From: Alkalicoccus saliphilus
GTDB lineage: Bacteria; Bacillota; Bacilli; Bacillales; Salisediminibacteriaceae
Assembly (NCBI RefSeq): GCF_003044065.1
Contig: NZ_PZJJ01000006.1
Coordinates: forward strand, 1-64,000
Direction: 5' to 3'
Length of the DNA stretch: 64,000 bases
Translations under genes and position numbers: made by a program
The notes under the pieces: generated by a model
The model's database searches: none
What the model saw: only the letters and a program-made list of their open reading frames with translations
What the model was told of the DNA's origin: nothing
Shown here: positions 37,549-45,978 of the stretch, piece after piece
Position numbering within the stretch: position 1 is the stretch's first letter
Layout of the letters: each line of letters begins with the position of its first letter

Positions 37549-38320
37549 AATAAATGCAGAAGGCGAAATAAAAGCGTGGACGAGGGAGGCATCCAGTCTC
37601 TTTCCGGAAGCTTCTCTGCTGATGGAACTTATCGAAGAAGGAAGCAGGGAAAAATTTAATAATATCCTGATGCAGCAGCAGATCGTAAGAGGAGCGGAAA
37701 TAAATATATACAGCCGGGATGGGGGAGCAGTTCTTTGTTCCATTTTTGCTTCGCCGGTAGAAGAAGGCTGGGAGGTGGCGTTTGCTCCATTATCCGACAG
37801 TTATCATAAAGTATCCAGCCGCCTCTTAACTCTTCAGACAAGACTGAGCGAAACGAATTTTGAGCTTTATGAAAAATCGGAAAAGCTTCAGCATGTTGTG
37901 AAGCGGTCTGATAAACTTTCGGGGCCATTCATAGAATTAACGGAAAATATGGCTCTTATCCCTTTGTTCGGGGATTTAACCGTGGAAAAGCTGACGGCGA
38001 TTGAGGAGCAGGCGCTGCAGGGCTCCTATTACTCCCAGCCGGAACGGATACTCATTGATTTTACCGGCGTAGGAACTGTCGATGAAGAAGGAGTTCAAAA
38101 ATTTTCCGGTCTCGTACTCGTGTTTCAGCAAATGGGTATAAAGATTGTGCTTATTGGACTCCATCCTTCTCATGCAAGAGTTCTTGCCCCGGTACGCAGT
38201 GAACTGGAGGTTGAATTTGATCATTCTGCTAAAACGGCAGTAGAAAAATGGCTCCGCCTTGAGAAGGAGGAAGAAGGATATGAGAAAACATCCGTTGACT
38301 CCCTGAGCATCTGGAAGTAA
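37508..38320 (+). CDS. RsbR-like STAS-domain protein
   Basis: 270 residues: a PAS-like N-terminal domain (LPLVKINAEGEIKAWTREAS ... VEEGWEVAFAPL), a linker helix (TLQTRLSETNFELYEKSEKL) and a C-terminal STAS domain (ILIDFTGVGTVDEEGVQKFSGLVL ... GIKIVLIGLHPSHARVL). RsbR paralogues form the stressosome that activates sigma-B. The two threonines phosphorylated in B. subtilis RsbRA correspond here to Glu (VDE) and Ile (LIG), so control must differ. Start ATG 37508 with GAGGAG 10 bases upstream. Overlaps both neighbours. Confidence 0.82.
   Translation: MILMETQAPLPLVKINAEGEIKAWTREASSLFPEASLLMELIEEGSREKFNNILMQQQIVRGAEINIYSRDGGAVLCSIFASPVEEGWEVAFAPLSDSYHKVSSRLLTLQTRLSETNFELYEKSEKLQHVVKRSDKLSGPFIELTENMALIPLFGDLTVEKLTAIEEQALQGSYYSQPERILIDFTGVGTVDEEGVQKFSGLVLVFQQMGIKIVLIGLHPSHARVLAPVRSELEVEFDHSAKTAVEKWLRLEKEEEGYEKTSVDSLSIWK
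38264..38270 (+). promoter_or_regulatory. Ribosome binding site that fixes the deacetylase start
   Basis: AAGGAGG lies 9 bases before ATG 38280, inside the end of the STAS gene. It is the only site-plus-start combination in the deacetylase frame before the catalytic domain, but the frame it opens meets TGA at codon 9. Confidence 0.8.
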
Positions 38321-38948
38321 AGTTGAGTTCAACTTTCCAGCCTCTGACGGTTTTTCCCGGTTCAAAACAGAAGAAAAACAAGTTTTTCTTACATTCGACG
38401 ACGGGCCGGGAAAATATTCCGTACCTATTCTGGATGTGCTGAAAAGCAGGGGGGTTCCATCCGCATTTTTCTGGAATACCCGTACTTTGTTCAGTAACAG
38501 ACCATGGAACAGACTGCTGAATGAAGGTCATCTGCTTGGATCACACGCCCATACCCATGTGAATCTCGATACGATGCCCTCTTTGTTTCAAAAAAGACAG
38601 CTGGAGGTCAGCTGCAGACAGCTGCAGAAAATAACAGGAAGATATCCTTTACTGTTTCGCCCCCCTTTCGGCAGATATAACAAAACGACGCTGGAAGTTC
38701 TGCGCGGGCTGAAGATGCAGATGGTTCTCTGGAACATATCTTCCCTGGACTGGGAACTCCGGAAGGATCCGCAGCAGATCGTAAGAAATGTGGTTAATAA
38801 TCTCCAACCTGGAGGAATCATTCTTCTACACGAACTTCCTCAGACTTTACGGATACTTCCTGAACTTCTGGATAAAATAATGGAAGCAGGATATGAGTGT
38901 ATCATTCCTGATTCCGTAAACTTCATAAAACCTCAGGAAAAGAAATGA
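38280..38948 (+). CDS. NodB-type polysaccharide deacetylase with in-frame UGA (candidate selenoprotein)
   Basis: 222 residues if TGA 38304-38306 is read as Sec9 (MRKHPLTPUASGSKVEF). The NodB motifs are intact: TFDDGPG (38-44), SHAHTHVNLD, LFRPPFGRYN, SSLDWEL and ILLHE. These enzymes deacetylate peptidoglycan or chitin-like sugars using a metal held by Asp-His-His. No ATG, GTG or TTG lies between the TGA and TFDDGP; the first later GTG (38436) would delete the catalytic Asp. A perfect hairpin follows the TGA. No signal peptide or membrane helix is visible. Alternatives are a nonsense mutation, a sequencing error, or a non-standard start. Confidence 0.6.
38319..38336 (+). promoter_or_regulatory. 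SECIS-like hairpin in the deacetylase gene
   Basis: AAAGTTGA (38319-38326) and TCAACTTT (38329-38336) pair perfectly, starting 12 bases after the TGA, with GG/CC (38313-38314, 38337-38338) able to extend the stem. Read as a 7-bp stem with loop AGTT, the loop is 19 bases from the TGA and has G in second place, inside the bacterial SECIS consensus. No T run follows, so it is not a terminator. Confidence 0.55.
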
Positions 38949-39121
38949 AGTCGTCTTCTCCTGTTCCGCCTCCTGATGAATGGTTTCCTGCAGTTCATTC
39001 CACGGAGGCGTTTTTTAGTACGTCGTCTTTTAACCTGCCGGAGCATCTGCGCGTATTGCTATGCAAACGTCTATTCGATACACTGAAGGGAGCAGAATCC
39101 AGAAAGGAAGGAATGAAATGA
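38945..39121 (+). CDS. Small ORF bridging the deacetylase and mrfA
   Basis: 58 codons, MKSSSPVPPPDEWFPAVHS ... LPEHLRVLLCKRLFDTLKG. The ATG overlaps the deacetylase stop (ATGA) and its own TGA overlaps the mrfA ATG (ATGA). An AGGA lies 6 bases upstream. The tight overlaps at both ends suggest a translated linker gene. No family recognised. Confidence 0.55.
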   Translation: MKSSSPVPPPDEWFPAVHSTEAFFSTSSFNLPEHLRVLLCKRLFDTLKGAESRKEGMK

Positions 39122-41403
39122 TAGGGAAGAAAACACTTCAAGAGCTGATAAACGAACTGAAAGAAGAGCCGTCTATTGATCACTGGGTGGAAATACCTGC
39201 TCTGGAGGCTGTGACAGCTCCTTTTCCGGAACAGCTCCATCCTAAGCTTGTAAATGCTTTAAAACATAGAGGAATAAAGGAGCTGTACACTCACCAAAAA
39301 AGTGCTTTCGAAGCGGTGCAGCGAAATGAAAATGTAACAGCCGTCACACCGACGGCTTCCGGTAAAACTCTCTGTTACAATCTCCCGGTAATCGACCGTT
39401 ATTTTAAAAATAAAAGTGCCAGAGCACTTTATCTTTTTCCGACAAAAGCATTGGCCCAGGATCAGAAAACAGAACTGAATGAACTCATTGATGAAATGGA
39501 ATCTGACTTGAAGAGCTATACGTATGACGGGGATACACCGGCTAACATTCGTCAGGTTGTAAGAAAAGCCGGACATATCGTCATTACAAATCCGGATATG
39601 CTCCATTCTGCTGTTCTGCCTCATCATACGAAGTGGATTTCGTTATTTGAAAATCTGGAAACTGTAGTTATAGATGAACTTCATACGTACAGGGGAGTAT
39701 TCGGTTCCCACGTAGCAAATGTAATCCGCAGGCTGAAACGGATCTGCGCCTATTATGGAAGCGACCCAACGTTTATCTGCACTTCAGCAACGATCGACAA
39801 TCCGGCGGAACTTGCAGAAGGATTAATAGGAGAAAAGGTGGAACTCATTAATAATAACGGGGCACCACGGGGAAAAAAGCACGTTGCTTTCTACAATCCC
39901 CCCATCGTACATGAACAGCTTAATATACGTAAAAGTGCTACAAAAGTCGTGAACGAACTGGCAGCCCGCTTTCTTGAAGAGAAAATCCAGACGATAGTAT
40001 TTGCACGGAGCCGGGTCCGGGTGGAGATTATTTTAAGTCATCTTCAACAGCTGATAAAAGACGAATATACGAAGCGGTCCATTCGAGGATACAGAGGAGG
40101 GTATCTTCCGAATCAAAGAAGGGATATTGAAAAGAGCCTCCGAAGCGGCGAGACGATCGGGGTAGTCAGCACGAATGCTCTTGAGCTCGGAGTGGATATT
40201 GGTCAGCTCCAGGTCTGTATTATGACCGGCTACCCTGGATCCATCGCTTCTTCGTGGCAGCAGGCCGGGCGGGCCGGCAGAAGACAGGATGAATCGCTTG
40301 TAATTATGGTAGCGGGATCCACTCCTCTGGATCAGTATGTGTTCAGCCATCCGGAATATTTCTTTGAAGGATCCCCGGAATCTGCAAGAATCAATAAAGA
40401 TAATTTAATCATTTTAATTGATCACGTTAAATGTGCAGCGTATGAACTGCCGTTTCAAAAAAATGAGAACTTTGATGATCTAAAAGCGGAGGAAGTTGAG
40501 GAACTGCTTGATTATTTAACCGAAAGCCGGGTGCTTCATCAGCGGAACGACCGATGGTACTGGATGAACGATGCATTTCCGGCACATAATATCAGTCTTC
40601 GTTCAGCTTCCCAGGAAAATGTTGTTATTATTGACCGGACGGTGTCCTCCGCCCATCGGGTGATAGGAGAAATGGACACATTCAGTGCGCTGACTCTTCT
40701 TCACGATGAAGCAATTTACCTTCACGAAGGTATTCAGCACCAGGTTGAGTATCTGGACTGGGAAGAGAAAAAAGCATACGTACAGCAGGTGAGCGTGGAC
40801 TATTTTACAGATGCAAATCTGGCGGTCAAACTCACTGTGCTGGCAGTCGATAAAGAAAAAAACGTCAAGGAAGCGAGAGTACAGTACGGTGATGTAATGG
40901 TTACCGCGATGGCAACTATTTTTAAAAAAATTAAACTGGACACATTTGAAAATATCGGCTCCGGCCCCATCCATCTTCCGGAGCAGGAGCTTCATACAAA
41001 TGGAATGATGCTTGAATTCAGTGAAGATGTTTTCGAGGGGCTTGGGGACGACGAAACAGAGCAGGTACTGCTCGGGGCGGCCTACGTATTACAGCACGTC
41101 GCTTCCGTTCACGTTATGTGCGACAAGCAGGATCTTCATGCGGTGCCGGAAGTAAAATCCGTGCACGCAGAACTGCCTACGGTTTATCTCTACGACCGGT
41201 ATCCAGGCGGAGTTGGTCTTGCTTCCAAAGTGTATGATCAGTCAGAAGAAGTGCTGGAAAAAGCCCTCCGTTACGTGCAGAGCTGTCCCTGCGGAGAAGG
41301 GTGTCCATCCTGTACAGGTCTGCCGGGCGTGGAGACCGGAACAAACGTTAAAAACTGGACAATTAAGCTTCTTGAATACATGACGAAAGGAGAGCGGGAA
41401 TGA
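39118..41403 (+). CDS. mrfA: DEAD/DEAH-box DNA repair helicase MrfA (YprA)
   Basis: MrfA works with the exonuclease MrfB in mitomycin C lesion repair in B. subtilis. 761 residues. Helicase motifs: Q-like YTHQKSAFE, I TPTASGKT, II VIDELHTY, III TSATI, V STNALELGVDIG and VI QQAGRAGRR. The C-terminal DUF1998 domain ends with a zinc-binding SCPCGEGCPSC cluster. The ATG at 39118 overlaps the preceding stop; the in-frame start at 39061 is inside that ORF. Overlaps mrfB by ATGA. Confidence 0.95.
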   Translation: MIGKKTLQELINELKEEPSIDHWVEIPALEAVTAPFPEQLHPKLVNALKHRGIKELYTHQKSAFEAVQRNENVTAVTPTASGKTLCYNLPVIDRYFKNKSARALYLFPTKALAQDQKTELNELIDEMESDLKSYTYDGDTPANIRQVVRKAGHIVITNPDMLHSAVLPHHTKWISLFENLETVVIDELHTYRGVFGSHVANVIRRLKRICAYYGSDPTFICTSATIDNPAELAEGLIGEKVELINNNGAPRGKKHVAFYNPPIVHEQLNIRKSATKVVNELAARFLEEKIQTIVFARSRVRVEIILSHLQQLIKDEYTKRSIRGYRGGYLPNQRRDIEKSLRSGETIGVVSTNALELGVDIGQLQVCIMTGYPGSIASSWQQAGRAGRRQDESLVIMVAGSTPLDQYVFSHPEYFFEGSPESARINKDNLIILIDHVKCAAYELPFQKNENFDDLKAEEVEELLDYLTESRVLHQRNDRWYWMNDAFPAHNISLRSASQENVVIIDRTVSSAHRVIGEMDTFSALTLLHDEAIYLHEGIQHQVEYLDWEEKKAYVQQVSVDYFTDANLAVKLTVLAVDKEKNVKEARVQYGDVMVTAMATIFKKIKLDTFENIGSGPIHLPEQELHTNGMMLEFSEDVFEGLGDDETEQVLLGAAYVLQHVASVHVMCDKQDLHAVPEVKSVHAELPTVYLYDRYPGGVGLASKVYDQSEEVLEKALRYVQSCPCGEGCPSCTGLPGVETGTNVKNWTIKLLEYMTKGERE

Positions 41404-42602
41404 GCCTGAAGAAAAAGCTGCTCCGAATGAAGACACATCTGCCGGATGAACCGGTTCCTGAAGAGAAACAATCGTTATCCGGAGAGGAGAAAGCTCTAAA
41501 AGCACTCGGTTTCACCCCTTTTTACCTGGAGCAGTGCCGCTCCTACCGCAGAAAAGTACTGTACGAGTGGGAAGATAAAGAGATGTATACACGAATGGAG
41601 CGTCTACGGAATTTCTGGGAGCAAAACGACTCTGCTCATCCGCTCAGTTTCCAGTATCCGGTGGAAAATCTCCTATTTTTTGATACAGAAACGACCGGTC
41701 TTTCAACCGGAGCAGGTACGATGATTTTTTTAATCGGTTATGCAAGAGTAAAAAAGGATGGTATTGAAGTAACTCAGCATTTTCTTCCCGGGCCGGAACA
41801 GGAGCCGGCGTTTCTCGGTGGATTTCTGGAAGATTTCGGAGAGGAAGATATTATCGTATCCTACAATGGAAAATCGTTCGACTGGCCCCAGGTCCGCTCA
41901 AGACATGCCTTTTTGCGGAGAGAGCTGCCGAACCTTCCGGAAACAGGGCACATCGATCTCCTTCATGCAGCAAGACGTTTCTGGAAAGAAGAACTTCCCT
42001 CCTGCCGGCTGGCGGTGGTGGAGGATAAAAAATTAGGCGGAGGACGGACAGATGATACCCCGGGCAGTCTTGCTCCGCTGCTTTATTTTGAATACATGGA
42101 ATCAAATAATCCTGCACCGCTCAAAGGCATCATGGATCATCACGATCAGGATGTACGGACGCTTGTACAGCTTTATGCACTGATAGCAGAAAAAATCATC
42201 GGAAGCGCTTCTCATATTACGGCGAAGGAGCACGAAGCAGCCGCCCACTGGTGGGAAGGACTTAAAGAATTGGAAAAGGCGGAGCACCGCTGGCTGGCTG
42301 CAGAGCAGTCGGCAGCCGTTTCTTCCCCCCGGCGTATTTACAGGCTCGCGGTAAATAAAAGAAAACAAAAAAAACTGCGTGAAGCTGCCCGCCTGCTTGA
42401 AGAGCTCAGAACCTCCCGTTTTCCTTTGCCGGAAGCGATGGAGGAGCTGGCAAAATATTATGAGCATACAGAAAAGAACATTGATGAAGCTTTTGCCGTG
42501 ACAGAAGAAGCACTTCGGTTACCGATGCCTGAAAAGATGAAAGCCCGTCTCCGCAAACGGCAGGAGAGGCTGCTTCGGAAAGGGGCCGTTCATGAGCAGT
42601 GA
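41400..42602 (+). CDS. mrfB: Repair exonuclease MrfB (YprB)
   Basis: 400 residues: DnaQ-like 3'-5' exonuclease domain with LFFDTETTGLSTG (Asp, Glu), SYNGKSFDWPQVRSRH (Asp) and MDHHDQDVRTLV (Asp), then C-terminal TPR-like repeats (about 275-395). It is the partner of MrfA in the UvrABC-independent mitomycin repair pathway. Its start overlaps the mrfA stop. Its end overlaps the DUF294 gene by 11 bases, extending the operon. Confidence 0.94.
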   Translation: MSLKKKLLRMKTHLPDEPVPEEKQSLSGEEKALKALGFTPFYLEQCRSYRRKVLYEWEDKEMYTRMERLRNFWEQNDSAHPLSFQYPVENLLFFDTETTGLSTGAGTMIFLIGYARVKKDGIEVTQHFLPGPEQEPAFLGGFLEDFGEEDIIVSYNGKSFDWPQVRSRHAFLRRELPNLPETGHIDLLHAARRFWKEELPSCRLAVVEDKKLGGGRTDDTPGSLAPLLYFEYMESNNPAPLKGIMDHHDQDVRTLVQLYALIAEKIIGSASHITAKEHEAAAHWWEGLKELEKAEHRWLAAEQSAAVSSPRRIYRLAVNKRKQKKLREAARLLEELRTSRFPLPEAMEELAKYYEHTEKNIDEAFAVTEEALRLPMPEKMKARLRKRQERLLRKGAVHEQ

Positions 42603-44496
42603 GTATAAACAAATAATCAGGAAGACGTTTCCGTTCGATCTGCTTACCGATGAACAGTTCGAACGAATGATGAAGGAAACGACAAGAACGTCTTTTCAGG
42701 AAAACGAATTTCTCTTTCAGGAAGAAGAGGAGGAAGTGGAAGTTTTTTTCCTTCTCAAAGGACTCGCCAAAAACGTCCTCCACCGGGAAGACGGACAGCA
42801 TGTTTCTGTACGTTTCTACTATCCGGGGGATCTGATAGGTCTTATGATTCTTTTAGCAGGAGGACGAATGAATTTTTCCGTGCAGGCGCTGGAAAACTGT
42901 GAAACGATACGTTTTAAACGCACCGTATTTTTAGAGCTTATGAGTGAAAACGAAGCATTCAGTGAAGTAGTACTGAGTGGTATCGGAGACCGGATGAAAT
43001 CTCTTTATGATGAAATTAAAAAAGAGCGCAGTGCCGGGGACAGGGAGAACATCGGTATTTTCCGTACGAGAGTGCAGAACATCATGGACCGGGCGGAAAT
43101 GATTCCGGAATCGTTTACTGTAAAGCAGGCTGCGGCAAGAATAACGAAGCGGAAAGTTCCAGGTCTCGTCATTACAGACCGCGGCGGTCTTCTTCAGGGA
43201 GTAATAACACAGCAGCAGGTAATACAGGCTCTGCTGGACGATGGACCGGACGCCCTTGTTTCCGTGTGGATGGATGACCGTCCGCAGACGATACAGGAAA
43301 ATGCTTTCGGTTATGAAGTACTGACGTTTTTCAAAGATGATTACATTGATCTTGTTCCGGTTATGAGAGGGGAATACGTAGCAGGAATTCTAGTCGCGGA
43401 GTCCTTTCTGCAGCTTCAGGATTCAAAATACCTCCACCTTTCCTACCGGCTCCAGCATGCGGATTCCATTAAAGAAATTTCCGCTGTTGCACCAAAGCAT
43501 CATCCCGACTTTCACGCTTTTACAGAAGCGCTGTTAAACGAGCGGACCCAGGCTTCAGAAGTATGCGAGTTTATCTCGAGCTACAATGATCAAATCCACC
43601 GCCGTGTTATTCAGCTCGCTTTAAGAGCGATGCGCAGAGAAGGGCGCGGGGCTCCCCCGGTCAACTACTGTTTTATCGTGATGGGAAGCCAGGGAAGAAA
43701 AGAGCAGGCATTCAGCACGGATCAGGATAACGGATTAATACTCGATAATTACCGCCATTTATCCAATTGGCGGGAAGTGGAGAATTATTTTCATCTGTTT
43801 GCGGCCAAAGTGAATGAAGGACTTGCTGAAGCCGGATTTCCTGAATGTACAGGAGGGATTATGGCGCGGGAAAGAAAATGGTGCCGCGGGCTGGATGAAT
43901 GGAAAGAAGAAGTGTTCCGCTGGGTCAGGGAAAGCGACAGTGAAGAAATAAGAAACTTTACGATTTTTATTGACTACCGGCCCGTCTTCGGGGATTTTAC
44001 TCTTGCGGAAACACTGCGTGATGCAGTGACAGAACGTATCCAGAAAGGGCGTCTTCTCCACGCGCTTCTGATGAAAGATACGCTTCGTTTCCGGGTGCCT
44101 GTCAATCCGTTTGGAAGAATGGTCATCCGCGGTCCTGGAAAAACGATTGATCTTAAAAAAGATGCCTTAATGCAGATAGTCAACGGTGTAAGAATTTTTG
44201 CCATACGGTATGGAATCAAAGATCCGGGTACGACAGCACGTCTGAAAAAGCTGGAGGAACTGGAAGTGTTTCATCCTCGTGACGTAAAAAATGCGAGACT
44301 TGCGATGGATGTTCTCCATGAACATCGGATACGTCAAAATTTAAAGGATCTCCGCGCGGGGGCGGGGCTGACGAACAGAATTGCCCCGCTGGAGCTTGAA
44401 AAAGATGAACGGCGGCAGCTGAAAGAAGCACTGATTGTAGCTAAACGTCTTCAGCAGATGAGTGAGCTGAGCTTCCAGAAAAACCGGGGGATATGA
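42592..44496 (+). CDS. cNMP-CBS-DUF294 nucleotidyltransferase-like protein
   Basis: 634 residues in three parts: cyclic-nucleotide-binding-like domain (about 10-145, SVRFYYPGDLIGLMILLAGG), a CBS pair (about 155-280, MIPESFTVKQAAARITKRKVPGLVITDRG) and a DUF294 nucleotidyltransferase domain with GSQGRKEQAFSTDQDNGLI, whose G-S ... D-x-D resembles the pol-beta superfamily. A helical C-terminus follows. Usually found beside a DnaQ-type exonuclease, as here. Substrate unknown. Confidence 0.88.
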   Translation: MSSEYKQIIRKTFPFDLLTDEQFERMMKETTRTSFQENEFLFQEEEEEVEVFFLLKGLAKNVLHREDGQHVSVRFYYPGDLIGLMILLAGGRMNFSVQALENCETIRFKRTVFLELMSENEAFSEVVLSGIGDRMKSLYDEIKKERSAGDRENIGIFRTRVQNIMDRAEMIPESFTVKQAAARITKRKVPGLVITDRGGLLQGVITQQQVIQALLDDGPDALVSVWMDDRPQTIQENAFGYEVLTFFKDDYIDLVPVMRGEYVAGILVAESFLQLQDSKYLHLSYRLQHADSIKEISAVAPKHHPDFHAFTEALLNERTQASEVCEFISSYNDQIHRRVIQLALRAMRREGRGAPPVNYCFIVMGSQGRKEQAFSTDQDNGLILDNYRHLSNWREVENYFHLFAAKVNEGLAEAGFPECTGGIMARERKWCRGLDEWKEEVFRWVRESDSEEIRNFTIFIDYRPVFGDFTLAETLRDAVTERIQKGRLLHALLMKDTLRFRVPVNPFGRMVIRGPGKTIDLKKDALMQIVNGVRIFAIRYGIKDPGTTARLKKLEELEVFHPRDVKNARLAMDVLHEHRIRQNLKDLRAGAGLTNRIAPLELEKDERRQLKEALIVAKRLQQMSELSFQKNRGI

Positions 44497-44498
44497 TT

Positions 44499-45239
44499 AT
44501 GATGCGGCAGGTATATACTTATATAAAACATGACAGACCCCGCTTCAGGCATTTCCAAAAAGAATGGATAAACGAACATAGAGACGAATGGCATCTGGCC
44601 AGGGAGGCTGTGAAACAGGCAAACACTTCCGCTTATCCATTTGAACCGGATGTCGAGAAAGCAGAATTTACCGTTTTCGATCTTGAAACTACCGGTTTTT
44701 CTATGCATATGGGGGACGAGATACTTTCTGTCGGCGGTGTTCATTTCAAAAAAAATCAAACTGACGCAGAGGATTTTTATTCTGTAGTACGGTCATCCAA
44801 GCCTATACCTCCGGTAGTCACAAAACTGACCGGGCTTACAGATACTGATACTCGGGAAGGCGAAGCTTTTCCAAGTGTTCTCATAAAATTTCTCCGGTTC
44901 ACACACGGACGGATCCTATCGGCACACCCGGCAAGCTTCGATGTCCCCTTTTTAGAAGCAATGTGCCGGCGCTGGAACCTACCTCTGCTGAAAATGCCGG
45001 TGCTCGATACAGCGAAACTCGCAGCACTTCTTTACCCGGGCCAGGATACAAGCCTGGAAGCGCTACTGTCCCGTTTTCAACTGGCGGAAAGGCAGGGACA
45101 TCATGCTCTTACCGACGCGAAAATTACGGCAGAAGTACTTCAGCACCTGCTGGAGAAAGCGGCAGAGGAAAATTACTGGTCGCTGCCCTCACTGATTAAA
45201 GATACCCACCGTGTTGCAGGTAAACGGAGGAGAATCTAA
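44499..45239 (+). CDS. DnaQ-type 3'-5' exonuclease (DEDDh)
   Basis: 246 residues. Exo motifs: TVFDLETTGFSMHMGDEIL, LSAHPASFDVPFLE and the DEDDh motif GHHALTDAKITAEVL. Similar to the PolC/DinG-associated epsilon-like family. The start at 44499 is 8 bases after GGGGG; an earlier ATG at 44493 is too close to that site. Overlap or near-overlap with the DUF294 gene indicates a coupled pair. Confidence 0.9.
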   Translation: MMRQVYTYIKHDRPRFRHFQKEWINEHRDEWHLAREAVKQANTSAYPFEPDVEKAEFTVFDLETTGFSMHMGDEILSVGGVHFKKNQTDAEDFYSVVRSSKPIPPVVTKLTGLTDTDTREGEAFPSVLIKFLRFTHGRILSAHPASFDVPFLEAMCRRWNLPLLKMPVLDTAKLAALLYPGQDTSLEALLSRFQLAERQGHHALTDAKITAEVLQHLLEKAAEENYWSLPSLIKDTHRVAGKRRRI

Positions 45240-45309
45240 ACGTTGCATTCCCCATTGTTTTTGCTTATGCTTTTAGTAACGAGTTTCCGGTTGAAAAGCC
45301 GGGATATAT

Positions 45310-45357
45310 GAAGAAAGCTGCTTTGCTTCTTTTAATTGAAGTAAGGCAGCTTTCTTC
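45310..45357 (+). other. Leader hairpin upstream of ypsA
   Basis: GAAGAAAGCTGC (45310-45321) and GCAGCTTTCTTC (45346-45357) form a perfect 12-bp stem, with an inner CTTC/GAAG pairing. It ends just before the GGGGAGG ribosome site of ypsA and has no T run, so it could mask or expose translation initiation rather than terminate. Confidence 0.6.
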
Positions 45358-45373
45358 CAATGGGGAGGACATA

Positions 45374-45931
45374 ATGTACACCGCACTTGCAATGAGCGGG
45401 TATAAGCCGCATGAACTGGGAGTTTTTCAGGAAAAACATGAACAGCTTCCCTATTTAAAAAAAGCGATTAAAAAAAAGCTCTCGGAAATGATCGAATCCT
45501 GGGGTGTGGAATGGGTGATTACGAGCGGCCAGGCCGGTGTCGAGCTGTGGGGCGCTGAAGCAGCACTTGAACTCAGGGAGGAAGGAGTACCGCTGCAGAT
45601 TGCTACGCTCGCTCCTTTTTACAACCAGGAGGAAAAATTTCCGGAGGCTACGAAAGAGCTGTACGAATATGTATGGCAGCACAGTGACTATAAGGACTAC
45701 ATTACAAAGCGTCCTTATGAAAGCCCGGCCCAGCTGCGCCAAAAAAATGATTTCATCATCCTAAAGACAGATGCCCTGTTTTTGTTATATGATGAAATGA
45801 CGGAAGGCACTCCGAAGTTTTATGCAGAGGCAGCTGAGAAGCGCCAAAAACTTGAAGAATACCCTGTCTTTTACCTTACACCGGAAGATATTGAAGATTT
45901 GATCCGTGAAGAAATGGATGACTGGGGGTAA
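45374..45931 (+). CDS. ypsA: DUF1273 SLOG-fold protein YpsA
   Basis: 185 residues, YpsA family (SLOG/Rossmann fold, related to DprA and LOG). MYTALAMSGYKPHELGVF start, WVITSGQAGVELWGAEAALEL nucleotide-binding region and LRQKNDFIILKTDALFLLYDEMTEGTPKF end are conserved. B. subtilis and S. aureus YpsA affect cell division and are genetically linked to GpsB. GGGGAGG precedes ATG 45374; the longer frame from 45308 lies in the hairpin leader. Followed by gpsB, as in B. subtilis. Confidence 0.94.
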   Translation: MYTALAMSGYKPHELGVFQEKHEQLPYLKKAIKKKLSEMIESWGVEWVITSGQAGVELWGAEAALELREEGVPLQIATLAPFYNQEEKFPEATKELYEYVWQHSDYKDYITKRPYESPAQLRQKNDFIILKTDALFLLYDEMTEGTPKFYAEAAEKRQKLEEYPVFYLTPEDIEDLIREEMDDWG

Positions 45932-45978
45932 AACGGAGCTGTTAAACTGAAAATTAAATTGCTGATGAGGTGACTTGT

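Noticed and set aside
38436-38948. Calling the deacetylase from the GTG at 38436
   Set aside because: This start deletes TFDDGP, the first catalytic NodB motif, and has no ribosome binding site; the frame clearly continues upstream.
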